This document shows positions 54,169-63,038 of a DNA stretch of 64,000 bases, in pieces (the stretch's first letter is position 1; each line of letters begins with the position of its first letter). Source of the DNA: Odoribacter splanchnicus DSM 20712 (GTDB lineage Bacteria; Bacteroidota; Bacteroidia; Bacteroidales; Marinifilaceae); the NCBI RefSeq assembly GCF_000190535.1, contig NC_015160.1, forward strand, positions 3,720,001 to 3,784,000, read 5' to 3'. The position numbers were made by a program, and so were the translations under genes. Below the pieces are notes generated by a model that searched no databases, was not told the DNA's origin, and saw only the letters and a list, made by a program, of their open reading frames with translations.

Positions 54169-54825
54169 ATGGAAAAAGAACAAATCAGGGAAGTGATTGC
54201 CAGGAGAGTGGCAATGGAACTCCACGATGGAGACGTGGTGAATCTGGGTATCGGTTTGCCGACTTTAGTGCCGAATTATCTGCCTGAAGGTGTCGAGGTC
54301 ATTTTACAAACGGAGAATGGATTGATCGGTATGGGGCCGACTCCTGCTCCGGGAGAAGAAGATCCGGACTTGATCAATGCCGGCGGTGGAGCGATAACGG
54401 CTCTGCCCGGAGCGGCCAGCTTCGATAGTGCTACTTCGTTCGGTATTATCCGGGGCGGACACGTAGATGTCAGTATCCTGGGGGCCTTGCAAGTAGATGA
54501 AAAAGGAGATTTAGCCAACTGGATGATACCGGGGAAAAAAACACCGGGAATGGGAGGAGCGATGGACCTGCTGATGGGAGCCGGTAAGGTGATCCTGGCC
54601 ATGGAACATACGGCAAAAGGAAATCCGAAAATCCTGAAAAAATGTACTTTACCTTTGACAGCCAAGGGGCAGGTGAATATGATCGTTACAGAAATGGGAG
54701 TTATGGAGATCACACCCGGGGGAATTGTACTGAAAGAGATACATCCTGAGTTTACGGTAGAACAGGTGCAGGCAGCTACAGAAGCAACTCTGATCGTTGC
54801 CCCGGATTTAAAAAAGATGTGCTGA
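54169..54825 (+). CDS. atoA: Butyryl-CoA/acetoacetate CoA-transferase, beta subunit
   Basis: A 218-residue class I CoA-transferase beta subunit, carrying the catalytic glutamate (Glu49 in QTENGLIGMGP). Other pieces are NLGIGLPTLVPNYLP near 25, GGHVDVSILGALQVDEKGDLANWMIPGK, quoted in part, and the KCTLPLTAKG stretch. It should pair with the alpha subunit encoded 8.7 kb upstream at 44861 to form butyryl-CoA:acetoacetate CoA-transferase. The seven pathway genes between them would keep both in one transcript. Confidence 0.93.
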   Translation: MEKEQIREVIARRVAMELHDGDVVNLGIGLPTLVPNYLPEGVEVILQTENGLIGMGPTPAPGEEDPDLINAGGGAITALPGAASFDSATSFGIIRGGHVDVSILGALQVDEKGDLANWMIPGKKTPGMGGAMDLLMGAGKVILAMEHTAKGNPKILKKCTLPLTAKGQVNMIVTEMGVMEITPGGIVLKEIHPEFTVEQVQAATEATLIVAPDLKKMC

Positions 54826-54913
54826 ACGACGAAAGCGTATTGAAGGAAATCACGATGGAGGATGGATGGTGGATACCTCTAGCCCGAATCGTAAACTATA
54901 AATTAAAAAAGGT

Positions 54914-56053
54914 ATGGATTTTTCATTATCAAAAAAAGAGATATTGTTTCAGCAGATGATCAGAGCATTTGCTGAGAAAGAAGTAAAACCGCTGGCGGCA
55001 GAAGTGGACGAAGAAGAGAGATTCCCTGTCGAAACGGTAGAAAAAATGGCGAAACTGGGGATTATGGGTATCCCTTTCCCGGTGGAATATGGCGGAGCCG
55101 GTGGTGATAACGTATTGTATTCTATGGCTGTAGAGGAATTGTCCCGGGTATGTGCAACGACCGGGGTTATTGTTTCTGCCCATACCTCTTTGTGTGCTTC
55201 TCCGATCTATGAATTCGGAAATGAAGAACAACGGAAAAAATATTTACCCAAATTATGTTCGGGAGAATGGATCGGAGCTTTTGGTCTGACCGAACCGAAT
55301 GCAGGTACCGATGCCTCTGCCCAGCAGACAATGGCTGTTGCTGAAGAGGATCATTATGTGCTCAACGGGTCCAAAATATTTATTACGAATGCAGCTTATG
55401 CACACGTTTACATTGTTATGGCGATGACCGATAAGTCGCAGGGTACACGAGGAATCTCTGCTTTTATCGTTGAACGGGATTTTCCGGGATTTTCCATCGG
55501 TAAAAAAGAGAAAAAGATGGGGATCCGGGGATCCGCAACCTGTGAGTTGATTTTTGAAAATTGTATTGTGCCTAAAGGAAATATGCTGGGTAAACCGGGT
55601 GAAGGATTTAAAATTGCGATGAAGACGCTCGATGGCGGACGTATGGGAATTGCTTCACAGGCCTTGGGAATTGCTCAGGGAGCCATGGATGAGACAATAA
55701 AATATGTGAAAGAACGGAAACAGTTCGGACGCTCTATCGGACAATTTCAGAATACCCAATTTCAGTTGGCCGATTTAAATGCCAAGATCGAAGCTGCCCG
55801 TTTGTTGGTGCGGACGGCTGCCTGGAAGAAAGACAGGAAAATCCCTTACTCTGTCGATTCGGCACGGGCTAAGTTATTTGCTGCTGAAACAGCGATGGAA
55901 GTGACGACAAAAGCCGTACAGTTCCACGGAGGGTATGGATATACCCGTGAGTATCCGGTCGAACGGATGATGAGAGATGCCAAGATTACGGAGATTTATG
56001 AGGGAACCTCTGAAGTACAGCGGATGGTGATTGCTGCTGCTCTATTGAAATAA
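54914..56053 (+). CDS. bcd: Butyryl-CoA dehydrogenase
   Basis: A 379-residue FAD-dependent acyl-CoA dehydrogenase that reduces crotonyl-CoA to butyryl-CoA. It has the AFGLTEPNAGTDAS FAD-binding stretch near 128, the RFR-type ERKQFGRSIGQFQ near 270, and the catalytic base Glu363 in EIYEGTSE. With etfB and etfA directly downstream (gaps 37 and 58 bp) it probably forms a Bcd-Etf complex that may couple crotonyl-CoA reduction to ferredoxin reduction; coupling is inferred from the context. Confidence 0.95.
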   Translation: MDFSLSKKEILFQQMIRAFAEKEVKPLAAEVDEEERFPVETVEKMAKLGIMGIPFPVEYGGAGGDNVLYSMAVEELSRVCATTGVIVSAHTSLCASPIYEFGNEEQRKKYLPKLCSGEWIGAFGLTEPNAGTDASAQQTMAVAEEDHYVLNGSKIFITNAAYAHVYIVMAMTDKSQGTRGISAFIVERDFPGFSIGKKEKKMGIRGSATCELIFENCIVPKGNMLGKPGEGFKIAMKTLDGGRMGIASQALGIAQGAMDETIKYVKERKQFGRSIGQFQNTQFQLADLNAKIEAARLLVRTAAWKKDRKIPYSVDSARAKLFAAETAMEVTTKAVQFHGGYGYTREYPVERMMRDAKITEIYEGTSEVQRMVIAAALLK

Positions 56054-56090
56054 TAATGTTTTCCGCATTGAACTTATAAAAAGAGAATAC

Positions 56091-56873
56091 ATGAAAATAG
56101 TAGTTTGTATAAAACAAGTACCTGATACGACAGAGATCAAACTCGATCCGGTAACAGGAACAATGATACGGGATGGTGTACCTAGCATTATGAATCCCGA
56201 CGATAAAGGTGGATTGGAAATGGCTTTGGCCTTGAAAGATAAATATGGTGCGCAGGTAACCGTTATTACGATGGGACCGCCTCAGGCCGATGATATTTTG
56301 CGTGAAGCTTTTGCCATGGGAGCCGACCGGGCGATTCATTTGAGCGACCGTAAGTTTGCCGGTGCAGATACATTGGCTACGTCGAATGCTATTGCCGGTG
56401 CTTTACGGATGCTGGATTTCGACCTGGTCATTACCGGCCGGCAGGCGATCGATGGAGATACGGCGCAGGTAGGACCTCAGATTGCCGAGCATCTCGATTT
56501 GCCACAAGTGACGTATGTCGAGAATTTGGAATTCGATGGTGACAAGTTGTTTACGATCCGTAAATCTACCGAAGAAGGATATCAAACCGTACAGGTGGAA
56601 TCTCCCTGTGTCGTTACTGTTCTGGCTACGGCAAACAAAGCGCGCTATATGTCTGTGCGGGGAATCGTAGAGGCATACGATCGGGAAGTGGAAATCTGGA
56701 ATTTTAATAATATCAGTGTGGATGAAGCTAAATTGGGATTGAACGGTTCGCCGACGCGGGTATGGAAGTCTTTTACCAAAGGAGCTAAAGCAGCCGGAAA
56801 AGTTTTCGAAGTGGAACCGGCCGAAGCTGTAGATGTTATTATCGAAAAATTGAAAGAGAAATTTATTATTTAA
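56091..56873 (+). CDS. etfB: Electron transfer flavoprotein, beta subunit
   Basis: A 260-residue EtfB. The start MKIVVCIKQVPDTTEIKLDP is typical of EtfB proteins linked to butyryl-CoA dehydrogenase, and the signature VITGRQAIDGDTAQVGPQIAEHL lies near 116-138. It passes electrons between NADH, the alpha subunit and Bcd. The family resemblance is to the EtfB of anaerobic butyrate formers, in keeping with possible electron bifurcation. Confidence 0.95.
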   Translation: MKIVVCIKQVPDTTEIKLDPVTGTMIRDGVPSIMNPDDKGGLEMALALKDKYGAQVTVITMGPPQADDILREAFAMGADRAIHLSDRKFAGADTLATSNAIAGALRMLDFDLVITGRQAIDGDTAQVGPQIAEHLDLPQVTYVENLEFDGDKLFTIRKSTEEGYQTVQVESPCVVTVLATANKARYMSVRGIVEAYDREVEIWNFNNISVDEAKLGLNGSPTRVWKSFTKGAKAAGKVFEVEPAEAVDVIIEKLKEKFII

Positions 56874-56931
56874 TACATGATTTTAGAGGAAAACCGGGAA
56901 TAATCCGGTGAAATCTAAAGTTTAAAATCTG

Positions 56932-57948
56932 ATGAAGATGGATAAATCTCAATATAAAGACGTTTATGTATTCGTAGAGCAGCGGGAAGGAGTTATTCAG
57001 AAAGTTGCCATCGAATTATTGGGGAAAGCCCGGGAGTTGGCCGATAGCCTGAATGAAAAAGTGGTAGCGATGTTGTTGGGTTATGAAGTGGAGGGTCAGG
57101 CACAGGAATTGATCGCTTATGGGGCCGATGTCGTATTGTGTGCTGACGAACGGGAGTTGGTACAATATAATACCGAGCCTTATGCTCAGGCGATTACACA
57201 GATTGTACGTGAGCGTAAACCCAGTATCGTATTGATTGGAGCGACGACGATCGGCCGGGATTTGGGCCCTCGTTTATCCGCCCGTTTAGAGACCGGGTTG
57301 ACAGCCGATTGTACGGGCCTCGCTATCTCGGATGAACGGGATTTGCTGATGACCCGTCCTGCATTCGGAGGAAATCTGATGGCGACGATTATTTGTAAAG
57401 AACACCGGCCGCAAATGTCGACCGTACGTCCGGGAGTGATGCGCACGAAACCGAAAGATGAACAACGTGCCGGAACGGTAGAGAAGGTGAATATTCATTT
57501 CGATAAGTCGAAATTTAAAGTGCGGATTCTCGAGACGGTGAAAGAACAAAAGAACCGTATCGATATAACAGAAGCGAAGATTCTCGTATCCGGAGGCCGT
57601 GGTGTAGGTAATACGGAGGGATTTGAGATGCTCGGAAAATTAGCGGAAACGCTGAATGCCGAGGTTTCTTCTTCACGTGCCATGGTGGATGCCGGGGTTA
57701 TGCCTCATGACCGTCAGGTTGGCCAAACCGGGAAAACCGTTCGTCCCGATCTGTATTTCGCTATGGGTATTTCCGGAGCTATTCAGCATTTGGCCGGAAT
57801 GGAGGAATCGGAATTTATCGTTGCCGTGAACAAGGATAAATATGCTCCGATTTTTAACGTTGCCGACCTGGGAATTGTCGGGGATGTGAAACAGATCGTT
57901 CCGTTGCTGACCGAGAGGTTGGCAAACATCCGGAAAACTGACAAATAA
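56932..57948 (+). CDS. etfA: Electron transfer flavoprotein, alpha subunit
   Basis: A 338-residue EtfA with the N-terminal nucleotide-binding-like domain and the C-terminal FAD domain: ETGLTADCTGL near 121, GGRGVGNTEGFEML near 217, ASSRAMVDAGVMPHDRQVGQTGKTV near 240-262 (quoted piecewise) and YFAMGISGAIQHLAGM near 285. It has no ferredoxin-like N-terminal extension. A second ATG two codons in (56938) is an alternative start. It follows etfB by 58 bp and precedes the crotonase gene by 10 bp. Confidence 0.95.
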   Translation: MKMDKSQYKDVYVFVEQREGVIQKVAIELLGKARELADSLNEKVVAMLLGYEVEGQAQELIAYGADVVLCADERELVQYNTEPYAQAITQIVRERKPSIVLIGATTIGRDLGPRLSARLETGLTADCTGLAISDERDLLMTRPAFGGNLMATIICKEHRPQMSTVRPGVMRTKPKDEQRAGTVEKVNIHFDKSKFKVRILETVKEQKNRIDITEAKILVSGGRGVGNTEGFEMLGKLAETLNAEVSSSRAMVDAGVMPHDRQVGQTGKTVRPDLYFAMGISGAIQHLAGMEESEFIVAVNKDKYAPIFNVADLGIVGDVKQIVPLLTERLANIRKTDK

Positions 57949-57958
57949 AAGCCCGGAC

Positions 57959-58738
57959 ATGGAGTATCAAAAATTAATGCTGGAAAAACAAGATCGTGTT
58001 TGTCTGGTAAAGATCAATCATCCGGAGGCATTGAATGCCTTGAATACGGTGATCTTGCAGGAATTGGACCGGGCATTCGATGAAATTGCAGCCGATCCGG
58101 AAACCGATGTGGTTATTCTGACAGGCGAAGGACGTTCGTTTGTTGCGGGAGCCGATATTGCTGAAATGAGTGTGATGAAGGCCGAAGAAGGCCGGCGTTT
58201 CGGTGAGTTAGGGGCTGCTGTTTTCCGGAAAATCGAACTGATGGCTAAGCCGGTTATTGCTGCCGTGAATGGATTTGCTTTAGGAGGAGGATGTGAACTG
58301 GCGATGGCTTGTGATATCCGTATCGCCTCGGCTAAGGCGAAGTTCGGTCAGCCGGAAGTGGGACTTGGGATCACGCCGGGATTTTCCGGTACCCAGCGTT
58401 TACCGCGTTTAGTCGGATTAGGTAAAGCCAAAGAGTTGATTTATACGGCTGCGGTTATCCATGCCGAGGAAGCTTGCCGGATCGGACTGGTGAACAAAGT
58501 GGTGGAACCGGAAGAATTGATGAATGAGTGTATGGCTATGGCAAAGACTATTGCTGCTAAAGCGCCATTGGCGGTCCGTTATGCCAAAGAAGCCATCAAC
58601 CGGGGAGTGGAAACGGATATGGATACCGGTATCGTCATCGAAAACGGTTTGTTCGGGTTGTGTTTCGCAACGACCGACCAGAAGGAAGGCATGGAAGCTT
58701 TTTTATGGAAACGTAAACCCGAATTTAAAGGGAATTAA
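57959..58738 (+). CDS. crt: Enoyl-CoA hydratase (crotonase)
   Basis: A 259-residue crotonase that interconverts crotonyl-CoA and 3-hydroxybutyryl-CoA. Oxyanion-hole segments are SFVAGADIAEM near 62 and ALGGGCELAMACDIRIA near 106; the two catalytic glutamates lie in GGGCEL and GQPEVGLGITPGFSGTQRL. It lies 10 bp after etfA. Together with the next gene it connects the lysine route with the acetyl-CoA branch of butyrate synthesis. Confidence 0.95.
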   Translation: MEYQKLMLEKQDRVCLVKINHPEALNALNTVILQELDRAFDEIAADPETDVVILTGEGRSFVAGADIAEMSVMKAEEGRRFGELGAAVFRKIELMAKPVIAAVNGFALGGGCELAMACDIRIASAKAKFGQPEVGLGITPGFSGTQRLPRLVGLGKAKELIYTAAVIHAEEACRIGLVNKVVEPEELMNECMAMAKTIAAKAPLAVRYAKEAINRGVETDMDTGIVIENGLFGLCFATTDQKEGMEAFLWKRKPEFKGN

Positions 58739-58765
58739 AATCTTTGTAATTTAAATTTATCGATT

Positions 58766-59611
58766 ATGAAAATATGCATTGTTGGAACAGGGACTATGGG
58801 ACATGGTATTGCCCAGGTATTTGCCCAGGCCGGACATGAGGTATTGTTAAAAGGCCGTTCTGAAGCTTCTTTGGCAAAAGCTCACAAAGCTATGGATAAA
58901 AATCTTTCCAGAATGGTGGAAAAAGGTAAATTGGAAGCCGGGGTTAAAGATCAGGTATTGGCCAGGATTAAAGATACGATGAAATATGAGGATTGTGCCG
59001 ATGCTGATTTGGTGATCGAGGCGATAGCTGAAGATATGGCTACCAAGCATGAGATATTCAAATTGTTGGACGGAATTTGTAAACCGGAAGCGATATTGGC
59101 AACCAATACTTCTTCGCTTTCTATAACGGAAGTGGCCGCTGTGACTAACCGTCCGGAAAAGGTGATCGGTATGCATTTCTTCAATCCTGTTCCGGCTATG
59201 AAACTGGTGGAAGTGATCAAAGGCCGGCTGACTTCGGCAGAGGTGCATGATCAGGTATTTGCTTTATCGCAGGAAATCGGGAAAGTGCCCGTCAGTGTCG
59301 AGGAAGCTCCTGGATTTATAGTCAACCGGATTCTGATCCCTCTGGTGAACGAAGGCATCGGTATATTAGCTGACGGAGTGGCGAAAAAAGAGGAAATCGA
59401 TGCCGCTATGAAATTAGGGGCTAACCATCCTATGGGACCATTGGAACTGGGTGATTTGATCGGATTGGATGTTTGTCTGGCTATTATGGAAGTGTTGTAC
59501 CGGGAATTCGGTGACTCCAAATACCGGCCTCATCCTTTGTTGCGGAAAATGGTTCGCGCTAACTTATTGGGACGGAAGACCGGAGTCGGGTTTTATGACT
59601 ATCGGAAATAA
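58766..59611 (+). CDS. hbd: 3-hydroxybutyryl-CoA dehydrogenase
   Basis: A 281-residue NAD(P)-dependent 3-hydroxyacyl-CoA dehydrogenase. The dinucleotide loop GTGTMGHGIAQ lies at about 7-17; the catalytic histidine is in GMHFFNPVPAMKLVEV near 133; the C-terminal helical domain has HPMGPLELGDLIGLD and ends with GVGFYDYRK. No thiolase gene follows, so acetyl-CoA condensation must rely on a thiolase encoded elsewhere. It is the last gene before a strong terminator. Confidence 0.96.
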   Translation: MKICIVGTGTMGHGIAQVFAQAGHEVLLKGRSEASLAKAHKAMDKNLSRMVEKGKLEAGVKDQVLARIKDTMKYEDCADADLVIEAIAEDMATKHEIFKLLDGICKPEAILATNTSSLSITEVAAVTNRPEKVIGMHFFNPVPAMKLVEVIKGRLTSAEVHDQVFALSQEIGKVPVSVEEAPGFIVNRILIPLVNEGIGILADGVAKKEEIDAAMKLGANHPMGPLELGDLIGLDVCLAIMEVLYREFGDSKYRPHPLLRKMVRANLLGRKTGVGFYDYRK

Positions 59612-59639
59612 TGAGGAGAGTCTTCTTTACCGGGATACG

Positions 59640-59668
59640 ATGTTGGGGAATATTTCCCCAACATTTTT
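59640..59668 (+). terminator. Intrinsic terminator of the lysine-butyrate operon
   Basis: An 11-bp perfect stem (ATGTTGGGGAA with TTCCCCAACAT) around TAT, followed by TTTTAC, 28 bp after the hbd stop. It is the strongest terminator in the window. Confidence 0.88.
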
Positions 59669-59738
59669 ACTTTTTCCCCACTTTCTACAAGCTGCGATTC
59701 TTAATCTGTTGTATGTAATGTATTGATAATTAGTGTAT

Positions 59739-59771
59739 TTTGTTGATTTTGTGCTTGTGGCATCGGATTTG
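59739..59771 (+). promoter_or_regulatory. Weak promoter candidate of the coiled-coil lipoprotein gene
   Basis: TTTG at 59739-59742 is followed after 21 bases by CGGATTTG (59764-59771), which matches only the TTTG half of the -7 consensus. The gene starts at 59812. Confidence 0.3.
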
Positions 59772-59811
59772 TTCTGTTTAAGGATAAAATCTAACTCTAA
59801 AAAATAATAGT

Positions 59812-60687
59812 ATGAAAAAGATCGTCATTTTAGGAATCGGAGCTTCTATGTTCTTCCTGGGTAGTTGCGTAGAGAGTTCTCAGAAATATAAGTCTTTACA
59901 AGCCCGTCTGGATTCTTTGAGTACAGTACATATTATGCAGAATTCCGAAATGGAGAGTATGCTGGCCGATTTGAACGATATTTCTGCCGGAATGCAATCG
60001 TTGCGGGATGCCGAACGTTTATTGACTTTGGAAACAATTAATGAAAATAAAGACAATAGTAAATCCAAACAGCAATTGAATCAGCTGAAAAAAGACGTAC
60101 AGGCTATTACCGAGGCGATCGCTTCTTATAAAGAACAGATTTCCAAACTCGAAGGTAAGAATAAAAGCCAGTCGGCCGAGTTTAAGAGATTGATTGCCGG
60201 CTTAAATGCGGAATTGGATCAACGTACACAGAAACTGAATGAAATTACTAAACAATTGGCTGAGAAGAATCAGCAATTGGCAGTGAAGACCGAGGAAGTC
60301 GCTAATCTGACCGAGAATGTGGAAGCTTTGGATAAAGCCAATAAAAGTCAGCAAATGACGATCAATGAACAGGATATGGCGATTCATCAGGGACACTATT
60401 TGATTGGAAACCGCAAAGAGCTGAAAGAAGCTGAGGTAATTTCCAGACAAGGGATTTTCTGTCCGCCGATCGTATCGTCACAAGCACAAAAAGCCGACTT
60501 TACCGATTTGGATATCCGTGAGATGAAGGTGATCCCGTTGAATAGTAAAAAAGCGAAATTACTTTCTGTCCATCCGGCTGATTCCTATACTTTGGAGACC
60601 GGTGAAGATGGTAATATGACCCTGAAAATCAATGACGAAAATAATTTCTGGAAACAAACAAAATACCTGGTTGTGATGATTGAATAA
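59812..60687 (+). CDS. Coiled-coil lipoprotein (possibly Cbp1-like adhesin family)
   Basis: A 291-residue lipoprotein with lipobox LGSC (Cys19). Residues ~28-190 form a long coiled coil rich in Q, K, E and L (KQLNQLKKDVQ, KLNEITKQLAEKNQQ style heptads); a small C-terminal domain follows, beginning YLIGNRKELKEAEVISRQGIF and ending FWKQTKYLVVMIE. This layout is frequent in Bacteroidales; some relatives are named collagen-binding Cbp1-type adhesins, but I cannot confirm that here. A spacer or cell-surface structural role is equally possible. It is a single-gene unit between two terminators. Confidence 0.75.
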   Translation: MKKIVILGIGASMFFLGSCVESSQKYKSLQARLDSLSTVHIMQNSEMESMLADLNDISAGMQSLRDAERLLTLETINENKDNSKSKQQLNQLKKDVQAITEAIASYKEQISKLEGKNKSQSAEFKRLIAGLNAELDQRTQKLNEITKQLAEKNQQLAVKTEEVANLTENVEALDKANKSQQMTINEQDMAIHQGHYLIGNRKELKEAEVISRQGIFCPPIVSSQAQKADFTDLDIREMKVIPLNSKKAKLLSVHPADSYTLETGEDGNMTLKINDENNFWKQTKYLVVMIE

Positions 60688-60710
60688 AAGCGGGAATAAT
60701 TTTAACTGAG

Positions 60711-60749
60711 AGAGGCATACCCAAAAAGTATGTCTCTTTTCTTTTTTTT
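60711..60749. terminator. Terminator between converging genes
   Basis: AGAGGCATAC (60711-60720) pairs with GTATGTCTCT (60728-60737) with one G-U pair, followed by a long T-rich run on the plus strand. It ends the lipoprotein gene. Confidence 0.75.
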
Positions 60750-60792
60750 CACAACGATTATTCTTGTCGGGAGAGAAAATAATGAAAAAAAA

Positions 60793-61338
60793 CTAGCCGA
60801 AGATCATCAGGATTTTTAAAAGTGTATCCGATGAGAAAATCGCTTTCAATTTGTCGATACTTTTGTATTTCAGTGTTTTAACACTGCTTACTGAGATGTT
60901 TATTTCCTGTGCTATTTGCTGATTGTCGAGGCCTTGAAAAGCGAGCTGCATGACTTGTTTACTACGGGGAGGAAGTTTTTCTATTTCTGCGAGAATCTGC
61001 ATGGCGACGTCTGCTTCTACAATGACATTGAAGATATTGACCTCTTTCAGAGGATGGTTGTTTAGATATTTAGCTTGCAGCTTGCGGGTTCGCAGCCATT
61101 CAAGTGAAAGGTTATGAACCAGCATATACATATAATTATCGATATTCTCAATATTTTTGTTTTTTCCTTGTAATTCCCAGAGGCGTGCAAAAGCTTCCTG
61201 TACAATATCTTGGGCAGCTGTTTTATCGCCAAGGAAACGGTTGGCTGCGAAACACAAAGAGACATACAGACGGTTCACTAAGCTTTCGAACTTGGTTGCA
61301 GCTGTATTTCCCGTTTGATATGTTGTGTTTTTATCCAT
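60793..61338 (-). CDS. ECF-type RNA polymerase sigma factor
   Basis: A 181-residue ECF sigma factor. Region 2 is at about 18-85 (FESLVNRLYVSLCFAANRF, DKTAAQDIVQEAFARLWEL) and region 4 at about 118-168 (LPPRSKQVMQLAFQGLDNQQIAQEINISVSSVKTLKYKSIDKL with helix-turn-helix). It is divergent from fecR, separated by 128 bp. The facing arrangement differs from the first locus, where sigma and FecR run in the same direction. A minus-strand -7-like box TAAATTTG lies at 61370-61377. Confidence 0.95.
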   Translation of the reverse strand: MDKNTTYQTGNTAATKFESLVNRLYVSLCFAANRFLGDKTAAQDIVQEAFARLWELQGKNKNIENIDNYMYMLVHNLSLEWLRTRKLQAKYLNNHPLKEVNIFNVIVEADVAMQILAEIEKLPPRSKQVMQLAFQGLDNQQIAQEINISVSSVKTLKYKSIDKLKAIFSSDTLLKILMIFG

Positions 61339-61466
61339 TTTTATAACATCCTTTTAAGGAATTGCTCTACAAATTTAAAAAAAATTATAATTCCGTTCAT
61401 CCTTTTCGTTACTGAGTTAGTCTTTAATATGAATTAAGAGAGGAAAATGTAGTAAAATAGATTCAG

Positions 61467-62654
61467 ATGAACAGAGAAAGTTTAAATATATTGTTAAAAA
61501 AAGCCTATTGTCAACAGCTTTCTGAGGAAGAGAGGGAAACTTTGAAGTTGTGGTTGGGAGAGTCGGGAGAAAATGCAGAGATGTATAAACGGTTGATGTC
61601 GGGACAGAGCTTGACGGAATATTCGGATTGGGTGACTGGATTCGACCTTTCCCGGGCGATGGAAGCTATCCGGAGTAAGGTGAAACGGAACAGGCAAAGG
61701 AGAATCCGGAAATCAGTAAGTTGGGTGGCTGCCTGTGTAATACTCTGTCTGGGCATAACTTTCGTTTTTTATTTCACTTCAATGGATTCAGAACAGGTAT
61801 TGACAGAACAAATGGCTGCTCAGATACAGCCTGGCTCGGCAAAGGCGATATTGACTTTAGGGGATGGACGGCAAGTGGCTTTGGATAAAAAACCCATTGA
61901 ATTGCTTGTCAATAAACAACAAATGGTGACGGGAGATAGTGCGACCTTGAATTATTCTATTGTATTGCCCGCTTCTGAGACCGAACAGATACAACGGCAG
62001 GAAGTGGCAGAATATCATACAATAGAAGTTCCTGCCGGAGGAGAATATCATCTGGTTTTGGCTGATGGTACAAAGATATGGTTGAATGCAGAAAGTTCTC
62101 TGGTATTTCCGGTTGAATTTTCCGGGAATAAGCGACAGGTTATTTTGAAAGGAGAAGCTTATTTTGAGGTGGTCCGGAATGAACATTTACCTTTTGTTGT
62201 GAGTACAGTCTCCGGGGTACAAATTTGTGTATTGGGAACACAGTTTAATGTGGAAGCTTACGATGACCGGGAAAGTGTAAAGACTACTCTGGTGGAGGGA
62301 AGTGTAGATGTACAGGCAGGGGGCGAAAAGGTACGTTTGATTCCCCATGAACAATTGCAATATCATAAAAATACTGCTGAAATGGAAGTCAGGGAGGTAA
62401 ATGTACGGGAGATTATCGCCTGGAAAAACGGTTGGTTCGTCTTTGATAATACTACATTGGGGGAAATTGTAAAAACTTTGCAACGTTGGTATAACATAGA
62501 AGTAGAATTTATACGTCCTGAATTAGAACATTTGCGTTTCACCGGTGATTTAAGCAGGTATGACTCTTTTGATGCTGTTATCCGAATGTTTGAAGATACT
62601 AAAAAACTGAATATGAGTGTGATATCGAACAGGCTAATTGTCGATAGAAAATAA
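61467..62654 (+). CDS. FecR-family anti-sigma factor
   Basis: A 395-residue inner-membrane FecR protein. The N-terminal ~85 residues are cytoplasmic and include RESLNILLKKAYCQQLSEEERE; a membrane segment lies at about 88-106 (SWVAACVILCLGITFVFYF); the periplasmic FecR domain has VPAGGEYHLVLADGTKIWLN near 190 and LKGEAYFEVVRNEHLPF near 227; the C-terminal DUF4974-like part has LGEIVKTLQRWYNIEVEF. It should relay a signal from the STN-type receptor downstream (start 63039) to the divergent sigma factor. Confidence 0.95.
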   Translation: MNRESLNILLKKAYCQQLSEEERETLKLWLGESGENAEMYKRLMSGQSLTEYSDWVTGFDLSRAMEAIRSKVKRNRQRRIRKSVSWVAACVILCLGITFVFYFTSMDSEQVLTEQMAAQIQPGSAKAILTLGDGRQVALDKKPIELLVNKQQMVTGDSATLNYSIVLPASETEQIQRQEVAEYHTIEVPAGGEYHLVLADGTKIWLNAESSLVFPVEFSGNKRQVILKGEAYFEVVRNEHLPFVVSTVSGVQICVLGTQFNVEAYDDRESVKTTLVEGSVDVQAGGEKVRLIPHEQLQYHKNTAEMEVREVNVREIIAWKNGWFVFDNTTLGEIVKTLQRWYNIEVEFIRPELEHLRFTGDLSRYDSFDAVIRMFEDTKKLNMSVISNRLIVDRK

Positions 62655-63038
62655 CGCAGATTAATTTTAAATAAAAATACCTAAAGATGAGGATTGTGCT
62701 ACCTTTTTCTTTTATCTATTTTTATACCGTTAAAAACGGACGTTTTTTTGGGAAAAATTTAAATTTATAAACCTACTATTTTACTTTTCTGTAAAAATTA
62801 ATCCACAGTTTGGAATTTTTTCTCGTATCGTGATATTGTATTTATAATCAACTAATTACATTCTTGTAAAACACTGTAAAATTCTTGCCATTACAGAAAA
62901 CTGTGCTTGACATTCTTTGGTTTTTTACTCTTCATTTTTCACTTTTTACGCTTAAAAAGTGACTTAAAAAACGTCCCAATAAAAGGGTGGCTAACTATAT
63001 GTAATTCAGTGCTTAATATTAATCAAAAACAGAAAAGT
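62655..63038. other. AT-rich 384-bp leader between fecR and the receptor gene
   Basis: No gene is seen. Two stem-loops are present: CCGTT/AACGG followed by a T-rich run (62727-62748), a likely fecR terminator, and CACTTTTT/AAAAAGTG (62940-62961). TTTG-like elements occur near 62810 and 62919, so an independent promoter of the receptor is plausible but not assigned. Confidence 0.45.
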
